Positions 9,501-18,347 of a stretch of DNA of 35,394 bases are shown one piece after another. How positions within the stretch are numbered: position 1 is the first letter of the stretch; every line of letters begins with the position of its first letter. The translations under genes were made by a program, and so were the position numbers. The stretch spans positions 1-35,394 of the forward strand of contig CANQQZ010000021.1 in assembly GCA_947626135.1 (NCBI GenBank), written 5' to 3'. This DNA is from an uncultured Clostridia bacterium (GTDB taxonomy: Bacteria > Bacillota > Clostridia > UBA1381). The notes beneath the pieces were generated by a model. It was not told the DNA's origin, ran no database searches, and was given only the letters and a program-made list of their open reading frames with translations.

Positions 9501-12047
9501 GCCGTATCCCGGGCAATCCGCCTTCTTGAGGCAGACCGACCTGTCCGCGAGCATAAGCGGACCGTTTTCGTCTATGTCCACGCAGCGCCACAGTATCGGA
9601 CCGTTATATGTGCCCATCTGAACATATTCGCCTATTTTAATTTCCCCCGGGTCATATATTAATACCGTGATATTCACCGTAACAGGCGTGTAAGCGTAGC
9701 CCCCGACGCTTGCGAGCGCGGTTTGGGGCTCCTTTTCCTCAGCCATGACCGTGAGGGAATACTCGCCCTTGTCCAAGCCCTTCGGGATGGTCAGAATGTC
9801 GCCGTTTATCGACGCGTTTATCGTATTTTCGCCTTCTATCGTATATGTGAATTTGTCCGCCGTGGTTTTCGTTCCGTTTTCATATACCACGCTCTTAGAC
9901 AGGTCGGCGATTGTATCCGCGCCGTTGTCGCCGCTCACCGTGAAACCTTCTTTAGCCTTGAACTTCAATCTTTTATACGGTTCCTCCGCCGTTCCGAGAC
10001 CAGCATTGAATAGAGCGGCCTCCGGATCCAGATAGAACGCGGGACGCACTCCGGATCCATAGTCCGACGAAGTATCGGTAACGGTGCCGTCGGGATTGGC
10101 TATTCTCATACACTGCAGGGTATCCGCCTTCGGTGTTCTGAGCCAATAGCTTACTTTTTCGCCGCTATCGCTTTGAGAATTATACGCTCCCTTGTAATAA
10201 TCCTCGCCCAAAACATCTCTGTTTTCATAAACGGTGTATAACTGCTTTACATCGGGCAGGAACATCTTATCCGTTAACAACTCGGAATGAGCATCGTCGT
10301 AATTTGCCATTATGCCCTCTATATCGGTAACATATTGGAATTCTTCCGTACCCGTCCTGGTTTCCTGAACAGCCCAGTCTACATAATTTTCGTACATATA
10401 CAAATCGGTGTTTGACACGATAGATTTCTGTGTTACTTCCTTTACCGCGCCGAGCTCCTCCGGCTCGAAGTTCGCCAAAAATCCCGCCTCGTTTTTGTAC
10501 GACGGACAGATGGGATAGGTATGCCACTCCACCTCTCCTGCCGCAGCGTCGGAATTGAGCCATCCGCGTATATCGCTGTCGCCGTAGTAGTTTGAACCCG
10601 CGGCGTTACGGCGGTTGGGGTTGCCGTGGGAACCTTCATTGGTCAAGAAGTCTCCTGCCTCATCCGCCTGCTTGATGCCGAGCGCCTTATCCGAGAGCAA
10701 AAGCGGACCGTTTTCGTCAAAGCCGACGCAGCGCCACAATATCGGCTCGCCGTCATATTCGCCCAGTTGAATATATTCGCCTATATGAATAGCTCCGCGG
10801 TCATGTATTATTATCCTGATATTTATTGTGACGGGCGAATAGGAGTAGTCGTCGCTTGCGAGCATATATGAAAGATTCTTATCGACAGCCTTTACCGTGA
10901 GGGAATACCCGCCCGCGTCAAGACCCTTCGGGACGGTCAGAATATCGCCGTCTATCGACGCTTTCGCTGTATTTTCGCCGTCTATTATATATGTAAATCT
11001 TCCCGCCGTGGGAGTTCCGTCCACATATGACATGAGCTTCGACAAATCGGCGGTCGTATCCTCGTTGCTGCCGCCTTCTATCGTCAGCTCGCTTTTGCCG
11101 CTGAACGTCCTTATCCTTGTATACGGGTCGTCCTCCGTTCCGCTGCCGGAATATATGATGTCGGACTCCGTATTAAAATAGAACGCGGGACGCACTCCGG
11201 TAGAAGAGGGTTCGCTCGCCCAGCACTCGCCGATGCTGCCGTCGGGTATGGATATTCTCAGGCTGCCTTCGTCGTTCGATTTCGGCGTTCTGAGCCAATA
11301 ATTTATCTTTTCGCCGCCGTCGTTCAGCAGATTATACGCTCCCGCGTAATATTCATCGCCCAGTATCTCACGGTTTTCATAAACGGCGTATAACTGCTTT
11401 ACGTCGAGCAGGAACATCTTATCCGTGAATGTCTCGGCGTAAGCGTCGTCGTAATTTGCCGTTACGCCTTCTATAGTCTGAACCATTTCGGGTCCGAACA
11501 GCTCCGTGCCCGTCACATTATCGCCGTTGACATAGGATGCCGTTACGCCTTCATTATTGATATCGCAGTATGACAAAATAGATTTCTGCGTTACATCCTT
11601 TACCGCGCTCAGATCCTCACGCGGGAAGTTCGTCAAAAATCCCGCCTCCTTGTCGTACTTGTACTCTCCGATAGAAGGAGCAAATAAGCAGGGATAATTC
11701 ACCTTTCCGGCTGCTGCGTCGGAATTGAGCCATGCGCGTATATTGCTGTCGCCCCAGTAGTTTGAAGGGTAATTGCTGGGGCGGGTGGAATGTGAGCCTC
11801 TGGTAGTAAATGCTCCCGTCGAATCCGCGCATTTGACGCAAACCGCCTTATCCGCAAGCATGAGCGGACCGTTGTCATCTATATCCACGCAGCGCCATAT
11901 TATCGGCTTGCCGTTGTACGTGCCCATCTGAAGATAGTCGCCTATCCCGACGTCCGTGCCCTGTATCGCCGCGAACGCGGGCAGAGCCGGTACAAGCGCG
12001 CAAAGCATACATAGCGCCAAAAACATACTTAAAATTCGTTTTCTCAT
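6540..12047 (-). CDS. Secreted multi-domain protein with three DUF6273-type domains
   Basis: 1835 residues. The start is supported by GGAGG seven bases upstream and by an N-terminal signal peptide (MRKR, then a hydrophobic core, cleavage near PAFA). Three copies of a roughly 383-residue unit begin near residues 36, 416 and 799. Each has a DUF6273-like domain (LQMGxYNGxPIxWRC, IRAWLNSDAAAG, TDKMFLxDVKQLYxVYEN, YWLRT, GVRPAFY) followed by an Ig-like module. Downstream are an MBG-like module (about 1190-1275), two Big_3/4-like Ig domains (about 1276-1435), two chitobiase-C-like domains (about 1436-1580; IYYTADGTNPT, IYYTLGD), a cohesin-like domain (about 1587-1715) and a C-terminal domain shared with the leucine-rich-repeat protein at 20177-23749. 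There is no SLH, LPxTG or C-terminal membrane segment, so its attachment is unknown. DUF6273 has no established biochemical role that I know of. A cohesin-like domain would suggest docking to a dockerin, but that assignment is tentative. Confidence 0.9.
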   Translation of the reverse strand: MRKRILSMFLALCMLCALVPALPAFAAIQGTDVGIGDYLQMGTYNGKPIIWRCVDIDDNGPLMLADKAVCVKCADSTGAFTTRGSHSTRPSNYPSNYWGDSNIRAWLNSDAAAGKVNYPCLFAPSIGEYKYDKEAGFLTNFPREDLSAVKDVTQKSILSYCDINNEGVTASYVNGDNVTGTELFGPEMVQTIEGVTANYDDAYAETFTDKMFLLDVKQLYAVYENREILGDEYYAGAYNLLNDGGEKINYWLRTPKSNDEGSLRISIPDGSIGECWASEPSSTGVRPAFYFNTESDIIYSGSGTEDDPYTRIRTFSGKSELTIEGGSNEDTTADLSKLMSYVDGTPTAGRFTYIIDGENTAKASIDGDILTVPKGLDAGGYSLTVKAVDKNLSYMLASDDYSYSPVTINIRIIIHDRGAIHIGEYIQLGEYDGEPILWRCVGFDENGPLLLSDKALGIKQADEAGDFLTNEGSHGNPNRRNAAGSNYYGDSDIRGWLNSDAAAGEVEWHTYPICPSYKNEAGFLANFEPEELGAVKEVTQKSIVSNTDLYMYENYVDWAVQETRTGTEEFQYVTDIEGIMANYDDAHSELLTDKMFLPDVKQLYTVYENRDVLGEDYYKGAYNSQSDSGEKVSYWLRTPKADTLQCMRIANPDGTVTDTSSDYGSGVRPAFYLDPEAALFNAGLGTAEEPYKRLKFKAKEGFTVSGDNGADTIADLSKSVVYENGTKTTADKFTYTIEGENTINASINGDILTIPKGLDKGEYSLTVMAEEKEPQTALASVGGYAYTPVTVNITVLIYDPGEIKIGEYVQMGTYNGPILWRCVDIDENGPLMLADRSVCLKKADCPGYGASYGSSHFTRLNNFSSNYWGDSNIRAWLNSDAAAGYVNWPCGFPPGFTDSYEDEAGFLTNFKPEELGAVKEVTQKTVLASYDIPDGVPASYVNSDNVTGSELFECVTDIDGVTANYDNAYAEAFTDKMFLLDVKQLYAVYENSGILGEQYYTRGANYWLRTANAQDVAEFRTVNTDGSVDKCGGHVYRVYGVRPAFYLDSSLAVFKSGGGTETNPYTVSRNTFGGEDSIKLSASYGYSGITADLSEYMAYENGADTAGKFTYTIKSENAIGASIKDGTLTIPKGLGAGEYPLTVEAVEKEPQYMLAGVDTYGTEPVTLNITVTIEKVAPTASVWANELVFKDRDQYLVTGKTDDGTLMYSTSKDGEYSTKIPTGKEVGEYTVWYKVIGDGNHTDSEPQPISVSIKNIESISITKEPANTTVLEGMPLDASGLVVTADCGDGETFEAHGYTLSGYDTTTPGDKTVTVTYAGKTATFNITVIAKSLTGIELTHKPDKLTYYQGDKLDIAGMVITAFYNNNTSAFINNGDCTVSGPTDNIGEQTVTVTYNGQTVEFTVTVLERPAPTQTVEMPLIETADFYGGKRVIISCATEGADIYYTADGTNPTTESAKYTAPIELTASAEIKAIAVKSGMNDSNAADESVTVEKAAAPVASVTGEVEVGTSVKLLCTTPGAEIYYTLGDSLEEDNYKKYTGEIVITGSMTIRAMAAKRGYAMSDGVTFTYTVAPPEEEPGDTNRVLLDAGESVCKAGRTFRLPAYVYSERAITDFRYTISFDSDKFEYVGFEAGDDVPVSDVSVTADEKSVTVRGTVNEFTAAEVCVLVFRAKPEVEVDGYVLPVSNIDVNTSDGSLTDIWYLEGYVTIIPEDTNIFADAYLTDAEDNILEYMEDVKGDLTAYILAQTAEIPENGEKISCDLILAFYDTNGALVMVNTTEAELSGSMDYFVKPITIPENTEIGDVKLMVWDKIGTVKPLTEVAPVVYPYSNDMGE

Positions 12048-12081
12048 TTTTTTGCCTCCATTTCATTTTTTTCCAGCTTAT

Positions 12082-12110
12082 ATTATACAGCGGGCCGATT
12101 GCAATTTCAA
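12082..12110 (-). promoter_or_regulatory. Sigma-A-type promoter of the minus-strand gene
   Basis: On the minus strand TTGAAA (12110-12105), a 17-bp spacer and a perfect TATAAT (12087-12082) stand about 35 bp before the ATG at 12047. Confidence 0.7.
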
Positions 12111-12323
12111 GAATTATTCGTGCCCAAAAAAGCCCGTTTCGTGCCGTAAGCTACGGCAGATAATTGCTTTAATATGCGCTTCGGATATGCGCGGGAACGG
12201 CAGCATTTTCCGATAATTTTGTTTTTCCCGCGCACGCCAAAGATATATTTACAGCATTTTTCCCCATACCGGTAGGATATATTGTAGACCCGCAAAAATA
12301 TTTTAAATTATAAAGCCGGGCTC
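12111..12323. other. Intergenic stretch without a recognised gene
   Basis: This lies between two divergent promoters. I see only a short hairpin (TGCCGTA-AGC-TACGGCA, about 12142-12158) and no coding signal. Together with the riboswitch region it makes a roughly 700-bp divergent control region. Confidence 0.5.
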
Positions 12324-12352
12324 TTGATTTTAGAGCGGGAATATGATATGAT
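12324..12352 (+). promoter_or_regulatory. Promoter upstream of the cobalamin riboswitch
   Basis: TTGATT (12324-12329), a 17-bp spacer and TATGAT (12347-12352) stand about 20 bp before the riboswitch. Transcription would start near 12359. Confidence 0.65.
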
Positions 12353-12374
12353 AAGCGAAAATTAAATACATTCG

Positions 12375-12585
12375 CACAAAGTGCCGGTTATGCCGCAAAG
12401 GACAGCGTCAAGGCTTAGCCGGTGAAAAGGGAATGGGGTGAGAATCCCCTGCGATACCTGTCGGTGTATGTGTTGAAGTTTTTGCGCTCGTCGGCGAAAG
12501 CCGGTCATTGGGAAACTGAGAAGGCGGAGCGCAAGGACGCGGGGCGCCGCCCCATATGACATAAGCCACAAGACCTGCTTTGGTG
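12375..12585 (+). promoter_or_regulatory. Cobalamin (adenosylcobalamin-type) riboswitch
   Basis: Conserved blocks of the family occur in the right order: GTGCCGGTTATGCCG near 12381, AAAAGGGAA at 12425-12433, GGGGTGAGAATCCCCTGCG near 12435, a GCCGGTCATTGGGAA...GAAGGC segment near 12500, and the 3' signature AAGCCACAAGACCTGC at about 12563-12578. A closing P1 helix can form between CACAAAG (12375-12381) and CTTTGGTG (12578-12585) with one bulge. Such riboswitches normally switch genes for corrinoid uptake or synthesis off when cobalamin is plentiful. The gene downstream encodes a surface protein with a DUF4430 domain, which fits uptake or capture. Confidence 0.9.
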
Positions 12586-12681
12586 TTGTTCCGTAAGCGG
12601 CTTTTGCCGTAGGAATGATATTTCCGCATATTTATATGCTTATTTGTCATATGCGGATTGTGAAAAATCACGGGAAAACTC

Positions 12682-12715
12682 AGCTGTGATGACATTTTTG
12701 TCATTACAGCTTTTT
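12682..12715 (+). terminator. Terminator of the riboswitch expression platform
   Basis: A 13-bp stem (12682-12694 with 12699-12711, one G-T pair), a TTTT loop and a T-run at 12711-12715 form an intrinsic terminator between the riboswitch and the ribosome binding site. A second helix (CCGCATAT 12624-12631 with ATATGCGG 12649-12656) lies between them. This points to transcriptional attenuation rather than control of translation. Confidence 0.75.
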
Positions 12716-12749
12716 ATATATAATTTAACATCATAAGGAGGAACCGATT

Positions 12750-15700
12750 ATGAACAGACAAACAAACAAAATACTTTCATGGCTTCTGACGGCATGCATG
12801 ATTTTTGCCATGCTGCCCGCGGCGGTCTCCGCTTCGGGCGGAGAGCTTACGGGCAGCGGCACGGCGGACGATCCGTATTTAATCGGGGACGCGCCGGATT
12901 TGGCGGCGTTCCGCGATTTGGTGAACGCCCAGGAGTCAAGCGAGGCGTGCGCGAAGCTCACCGCGGATATTGAGCTTACCGGCGGCTGGACGCCGATATA
13001 TCCGACGAGCGGGTATATAACGGACGCTTACAAGGGTACATTCGACGGCGATTTCCACACGATAAAAGGATTAAATATTAATTCCACGGAATCCAATCAG
13101 GGATTTTTCGGCGGAATCAACGGCGCGACCATTAAAAATCTGAAGGTCGAGGGCAGCGTTACATCGTCGAATAATTATGTCGGCGGCATCGTCGGAAAAT
13201 TGCAGCAGGGCACTGTGGAAAATTGCAGCTTTACCGGCAGCGTCACCACAACAAAATCCGACAGCAGCGCCTACGCCGGAGGAATCGCCGGTTATACCGG
13301 TACGTCTCAGACTCAAACCGGAAGAATTCTCAACTGCTCCAACGCGTCCACAGTTACCGGCGGCTGTATCGGCGGAATTACAAGCTATGCGAAATATTCG
13401 GAAATAACCGGCTGCTATAATGTCGGAACAATTACCGGAACGGGTCATACGGGCGGTATCGCCGGGCAGATTATAAATAGCACCGTTATATCAAACTGCT
13501 ACAGCACAGGCGAGGTAACAAGCAGCGGCAACGCCGGCGGTATAGCGGGCTTTAACAATCTTGCGGAAAGTATAAAAAATTGCTATTGGACGACCCCCGA
13601 CGATTGTTTTAAGAGCGGCACCGGTACGGGTTCCGCCGTAGACAGCGAAAAAATCGCGTCGCCCGACGGATTAGCAGGGAAGCTGGGCGAACCGTTCATT
13701 GAGGACAGCGATAATATAAACAACGGCTATCCGATTTTGAGGTGGCAGAAGGAGGAGGAAGCCACACCGAAAAATCCGCATATAACAATAACGGGCAGCG
13801 CGGTCCTGCGCATGGAAAATAACGGGACTACGCCGCAGACAACGCTGTCCGTAAATTATACCGACATGGACGCCGTGCCGGTTACATGGGAAAAGGACAG
13901 CGATATTATTACGCTCGAGGCGCCCGAGGAGGCGGATGAAAACAACAGCAGGGTCATTGTTAAAGCGCAGCGCCCCGGTAAGGCGGTCGTGACCGCTTCG
14001 GCGGCAAACGGCGAATATACGGCGCAGCTGGAAATCACTGTAATGCCGTATATTACAACGGTTGAGATAGACGGAGACGTAACAGCCGGCAAAACGGTGA
14101 GAGCAAGGGTGTTTGTGCTTGGCGGCAGTGAATACGACTATGAAAACTATCCCGAGCTTGCGTTTCAATGGAAATATCTCGCCGCCGAGGATTATTTAAG
14201 CGGCAATACCTATTCCGCGTCGTATCACAATATTGAAGGCGCGGCTGAGCGGGAATTTACAATCCCGAATGAACTGGCGGGCGATTATCTGTCGTTTGAA
14301 TTTTATTATAACGGCGAGTACAAAACCCCGTCAAGCCCGCAAAAAATTCACGCGGCAAGCTATAAACAGCTTTTAAGCGACCGCGATGATCTGAGCATCG
14401 CGACGGACGATATTAAGGAGAACACGGTAATAGATTTGCCGGGCGGGGGTGAAAACGGCTCCGTTATCACATGGGAAAGCAGCCATCCGGATATTATAGA
14501 CGAAAACGGAAACGTTACGCTGCCGGAGGAGGAGACGACCGAGGTAACGCTTACGGCGACGCTGTCGCTTGACGGCGAGACGGCTGTAAAGACGTTTAAA
14601 ATCACCGTCTATTCGAAAAAAGCTATCGAGGACGAAAAGCACGCGTTAAGCCATCAACAGCTTTTAAGCGACTGTGACGATCTGAGCATTGCGACGGACG
14701 ATATTAAGGAGAACACGGTAATAGATTTGCCGGGCGAGGGCGAAAACGGCTCCGTTATCACATGGAAAAGCAGCCATCCGGATATTATAGACGAAAACGG
14801 AAACGTTACGCTGCCGGAGGATGAGACGACCGAGGTAACGCTTACGGCAACGCTGTCGCTTGACGGCGAGACGGCGGTAAAGACATTTAAAATCACCGTC
14901 TATTCGAAAAAAGCCGTCGAGGACGAAAAGCACGCGCCAAGCTATAAACAGCTTTTAAGCGACCGCGACGATCTGAGCATCGCGACGGACGATATTAAGG
15001 AGAACACGGTAATAGATTTGCCGGGCGAGGGTGAAAACGGCTCCGTTATCACATGGGAAAGCAGCCGCCCGGATATTATAGACGAAAACGGAAACGTTAC
15101 GCTGCCGGAGGAGGAGACGACCGAGGTAACGCTTACGGCGACGCTGTCGCTTGACGGCGAGACGGCGGTAAAGACGTTTAAAATCACAGTCTATTCGAAA
15201 AAAGCTATCGAGGACGAAAAGCACGCGGCTCAGTACGAGCTTGATTTAAACAAGCTTCATGAAATAGAGGCGGCGCTTGGCGATTATTATAAAATCACTC
15301 CGGTGTTCGGAACGGACACGAATATCGTCGATATAATTAAAGCGGATATTTTGGAAAAATCAGGCGATTATTCAGACTGCACCGTTTCGTTATCGGCAGT
15401 CGAAACGGTTTACAGCGGCGCGGATATTGCCGAAAACGGCGACATCACATATTTTTACGCCGACCCGAACACAACGCCCTCCATTAAAATGGGCAGCTTC
15501 AGGGCATCGTTCGCGCTGTCAGTCGGCGAGGCGGAAATCACGCTTACCGTACCGGTAATCGTTTATTGGGACCGGGACAAGGTAAAGGAAACCATGAGGT
15601 CCGAAATCCTTGACTCCGTTACGGAAGCAAGCATTCTGGGCGGTAATACAGCCGCCGGCCATATCACGGAGGATCTCGTATTGCCTAAGGCGGCTGACGA

Positions 15701-17912
15701 TAAAAAGTGGACGCTGATTTCATGGCAGTCTTCCGATAACGACGTTATATCGATCAGCAATGAAAACCAGGGAACGGCGGACACGCTGTTTTCGCCGTAT
15801 GTCGGGAAAATCAGGCGCGGCGCGGAGGATAAAGCCGTAACGCTTACGGCGATATTTACGTTCCAACTGACCAACGACACAACGGGCGGCGAAGCGCCGA
15901 TTACCATGAGCAAGACGTTTGACGTCCTGGTAAAGGCAATCGGCACGGAGCAGATTGAGGCGATTCGCGCGGATTTAAACGAAAAGCTCGACAAGGGCTT
16001 TGGAGCCGCCGGGATCAAAGACGCCGTAACCGGCGCGGCGCTTGAATATGAAAACGGAGCGTACACCGCGTATAACGATATACAGCTTCCGACCACGCGT
16101 GATTTTGGTGTGGACGGAAAATATTATCCGGTTACGCTTTCGTCGGATAATAACGATGTGATAAAGGCGCCGGACGTAAATAACGCGGCGCGGCTCGAGG
16201 TGTATCGTCCGGCGGTCGGGTCCGCTGACGCGGATACAGTCGTTACCGTTACCATCACCGATACCGGTTCGAATATTTCCGTGTCAAGGAGCTTTAGGAT
16301 TATCGTTCCGGCTCTGACAGCAGCGGAGGTCGATGCGGAAAAGGCTCTTATGAGAAGGGTAAAGGCGGCGTATTTTGACGGAATCAGGGGCGATAACGAG
16401 GATGCCGGAGATATAAGCGCGAACCTCAGTCCGTTCCTCGAGGTATATGAGGATAACGGCGCTCTTGTCTGGGTGCGCGGCAACGCGGAAAGGCAAAACC
16501 GCGGCATTATTGCCGAACCGATCGAGGGTTGGGAGGAACTGGAGGTCTGGCGGCTGTTCAGATCCTCAAATCCCGCGGCGGTTACTCATGAAAATCTTCT
16601 TGTAACGCAGCAGAAAAACGCGAAGGCTGTAACAATTGACAGCGTTTTGTCAAGCGAGCAGCTCGGAAGATACGGAGCGCTCTATAAGTCCGATCCCGTA
16701 AAATACGCGGCTTACAAGGAGCTTGCGGAGCTGTATTATCAGCCGGTAAGCGCGGATTTGGTCGTGCGCGGCACCTCCACGCCCATCGACGTGCGTCCGA
16801 TGGCGGTAGAGGAAACGGTAGACGTTTCCTTCCGGCTCCAATCCTCGGACGGCATACTGATCGATACGGTAAATTACAGTGATTTGAAAGAGGGAACGAC
16901 TGTATTTGACATATTTAAAAAGGTCATGGAGGAAAACGGGTATGCATATAAAAGACACGGCAGTTATGTATATTCCGTAACAACGCCGGACGGGACGGAA
17001 ATAAAGGAGCTTGACGAGGGCGAAAATTCCGGGTGGCTTTACAAGGTTAACGGCGAAATACCCAATATGCAGATGGCGGCTTACGGGCTCCATGACGGAG
17101 ACAGCATTGTTATGTTCTTTTCAAAGGATTTCACAGAGGATACCGGCTATGACCGCCCCACAGCAACGCCGCATGTAACGGGCGGTTCGGGCGGCGCGTC
17201 CGGCGCAAAACCCAAGCCGGCAACCGGAGCGGAGCCTTCGCAAAAGCCGGCGGAAAGCGCGGCGCCTTCACCAAAGCCGGCGGAAAGCGCGGCGCCCGTA
17301 TCAACGCCGAATGCGTCCGCATCTCCGGCTTTGTCCGGGGGCTTTCAAATAACGCAAAAAATACCATATTCGGACGTAAAAGAGGATTGGGCAGCCGAGG
17401 CGATTGCCTTCGTGACGGAGAAAAACCTGATGCGCGGCGTTGAGGACGGTAAATTCGGACCCGGCTTGCCGATTACGCGTGCAATGCTCGTAACGGTTCT
17501 TTACAGGATGGCGGGCGAACCGGAGACAGCGGACGGCGGCGCGTTTGCCGACGTTGAAAAGGAGTCGTATTACGCAAAGGCGGTCGCGTGGGCGAACGCG
17601 AACGGTATAGCAAACGGAATAACGGAAACGGAATTTGCGCCGGAGGAGAATATTACGAGGGAGCAAATCGCCGCGCTTATGTACAGATACGCTCAGTATA
17701 AGGGATATGACATAAGCATCGGCGGCGAAACGAATATCATGTCTTACAGCGATGCGGATGAAATTTCGGAATATGCCGCCGCGGCAATGCGATATATGTC
17801 CGGCAGCGGTCTTATGACGGGCAGAACGGAAAAAACGTTAAATCCGCGTGACACAGCCACAAGAGCGGAGTTTGCGGTAATACTGCATAGGTTTGCCGGA
17901 ACGGAGGAATAA
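12750..17912 (+). CDS. SLH-anchored surface protein with DUF4430 domain, candidate corrinoid-binding protein
   Basis: 1720 residues. AAGGAGG (12735-12741) stands eight bases before the ATG, and a signal peptide (about residues 1-28) follows. Order: GLUG-type repeats (about 110-290), a Big_2-like Ig domain (about 350-430), an Ig-like domain, three near-identical 97-residue atrophied Ig repeats (537-827), three further diverged Ig-like units (to about 1190), an uncharacterised segment, DUF4430 (about 1357-1463; EGTTVFDIFKKVMEENGY, SGWLYKVNGEIPN, LHDGDSIVMFF), a Pro/Ala/Ser linker, and three SLH motifs (about 1538-1720). DUF4430 resembles the C-terminal beta domain of intrinsic factor and transcobalamin. 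The cobalamin riboswitch directly upstream fits a protein made when B12 is scarce, displayed on the wall to capture corrinoids. That function is inference. No alpha-barrel half of transcobalamin and no transporter gene is seen next to it. Confidence 0.9.
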   Translation: MNRQTNKILSWLLTACMIFAMLPAAVSASGGELTGSGTADDPYLIGDAPDLAAFRDLVNAQESSEACAKLTADIELTGGWTPIYPTSGYITDAYKGTFDGDFHTIKGLNINSTESNQGFFGGINGATIKNLKVEGSVTSSNNYVGGIVGKLQQGTVENCSFTGSVTTTKSDSSAYAGGIAGYTGTSQTQTGRILNCSNASTVTGGCIGGITSYAKYSEITGCYNVGTITGTGHTGGIAGQIINSTVISNCYSTGEVTSSGNAGGIAGFNNLAESIKNCYWTTPDDCFKSGTGTGSAVDSEKIASPDGLAGKLGEPFIEDSDNINNGYPILRWQKEEEATPKNPHITITGSAVLRMENNGTTPQTTLSVNYTDMDAVPVTWEKDSDIITLEAPEEADENNSRVIVKAQRPGKAVVTASAANGEYTAQLEITVMPYITTVEIDGDVTAGKTVRARVFVLGGSEYDYENYPELAFQWKYLAAEDYLSGNTYSASYHNIEGAAEREFTIPNELAGDYLSFEFYYNGEYKTPSSPQKIHAASYKQLLSDRDDLSIATDDIKENTVIDLPGGGENGSVITWESSHPDIIDENGNVTLPEEETTEVTLTATLSLDGETAVKTFKITVYSKKAIEDEKHALSHQQLLSDCDDLSIATDDIKENTVIDLPGEGENGSVITWKSSHPDIIDENGNVTLPEDETTEVTLTATLSLDGETAVKTFKITVYSKKAVEDEKHAPSYKQLLSDRDDLSIATDDIKENTVIDLPGEGENGSVITWESSRPDIIDENGNVTLPEEETTEVTLTATLSLDGETAVKTFKITVYSKKAIEDEKHAAQYELDLNKLHEIEAALGDYYKITPVFGTDTNIVDIIKADILEKSGDYSDCTVSLSAVETVYSGADIAENGDITYFYADPNTTPSIKMGSFRASFALSVGEAEITLTVPVIVYWDRDKVKETMRSEILDSVTEASILGGNTAAGHITEDLVLPKAADDKKWTLISWQSSDNDVISISNENQGTADTLFSPYVGKIRRGAEDKAVTLTAIFTFQLTNDTTGGEAPITMSKTFDVLVKAIGTEQIEAIRADLNEKLDKGFGAAGIKDAVTGAALEYENGAYTAYNDIQLPTTRDFGVDGKYYPVTLSSDNNDVIKAPDVNNAARLEVYRPAVGSADADTVVTVTITDTGSNISVSRSFRIIVPALTAAEVDAEKALMRRVKAAYFDGIRGDNEDAGDISANLSPFLEVYEDNGALVWVRGNAERQNRGIIAEPIEGWEELEVWRLFRSSNPAAVTHENLLVTQQKNAKAVTIDSVLSSEQLGRYGALYKSDPVKYAAYKELAELYYQPVSADLVVRGTSTPIDVRPMAVEETVDVSFRLQSSDGILIDTVNYSDLKEGTTVFDIFKKVMEENGYAYKRHGSYVYSVTTPDGTEIKELDEGENSGWLYKVNGEIPNMQMAAYGLHDGDSIVMFFSKDFTEDTGYDRPTATPHVTGGSGGASGAKPKPATGAEPSQKPAESAAPSPKPAESAAPVSTPNASASPALSGGFQITQKIPYSDVKEDWAAEAIAFVTEKNLMRGVEDGKFGPGLPITRAMLVTVLYRMAGEPETADGGAFADVEKESYYAKAVAWANANGIANGITETEFAPEENITREQIAALMYRYAQYKGYDISIGGETNIMSYSDADEISEYAAAAMRYMSGSGLMTGRTEKTLNPRDTATRAEFAVILHRFAGTEE
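14359..15231 (+). repeat. Three tandem 291-bp repeats (Ig-like modules)
   Basis: Units at 14359-14649, 14650-14940 and 14941-15231 are nearly identical in DNA and keep the frame (97 codons each). The shared core reads LSIATDDIKENTVIDLPG and ends in FKITVYSKKA. Very low divergence suggests recent expansion or gene conversion. Confidence 0.95.
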
Positions 17913-17924
17913 GAAAATAAAGAT

Positions 17925-17957
17925 AACGGGCATATCCGATAACGCGGTATGCCCGTT
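17925..17957 (+). terminator. Possible terminator hairpin after the DUF4430 gene
   Basis: A 10-bp inverted repeat (AACGGGCATA with TATGCCCGTT) begins 12 bp after the stop. No T-run follows, so termination is uncertain. Confidence 0.45.
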
Positions 17958-18288
17958 GTATGCTCAGTTTATCCTGTCGGCTGCGGAGCATTCCGCAAAT
18001 CAAAGCCGGATAAATATAATAAAATCCGCTTCTGCCCCTATAACTCTTAAATTGTGTTGAATGTATCATAATATTAAAATCTCGCGACGAAATTGAATTG
18101 AAAAGTATCAAAAAATCTGTTAGTTCGTTGGTGTATTGTAATTTTTTTATGTTGATACATTATATAAAAAATATTAAAATTTTTATAAAAACTGTTTATA
18201 ATTTTATAAAAATAAGACGCTTGAACTATTATAAAATATTTCGCAATGTTTATAAAAAGCCTCACATTATATATAAAGATGTTTTATA
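17958..18288. other. AT-rich intergenic stretch before the transposase
   Basis: I see no gene. The composition becomes strongly AT-rich from about 18050, in line with the transposase that follows, so the left border of the insertion may be here. I could not find a terminal inverted repeat or target duplication. Confidence 0.4.
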
Positions 18289-18317
18289 TTGAAATTCCGC
18301 CGTTTTTAAGATATAAT
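18289..18317 (+). promoter_or_regulatory. Promoter of the transposase gene
   Basis: TTGAAA (18289-18294), a 17-bp spacer and TATAAT (18312-18317) stand 30 bp before the chosen start codon. Confidence 0.65.
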
Positions 18318-18347
18318 AAAGTAAAAAATATAATGGAGGGCGAGAAT

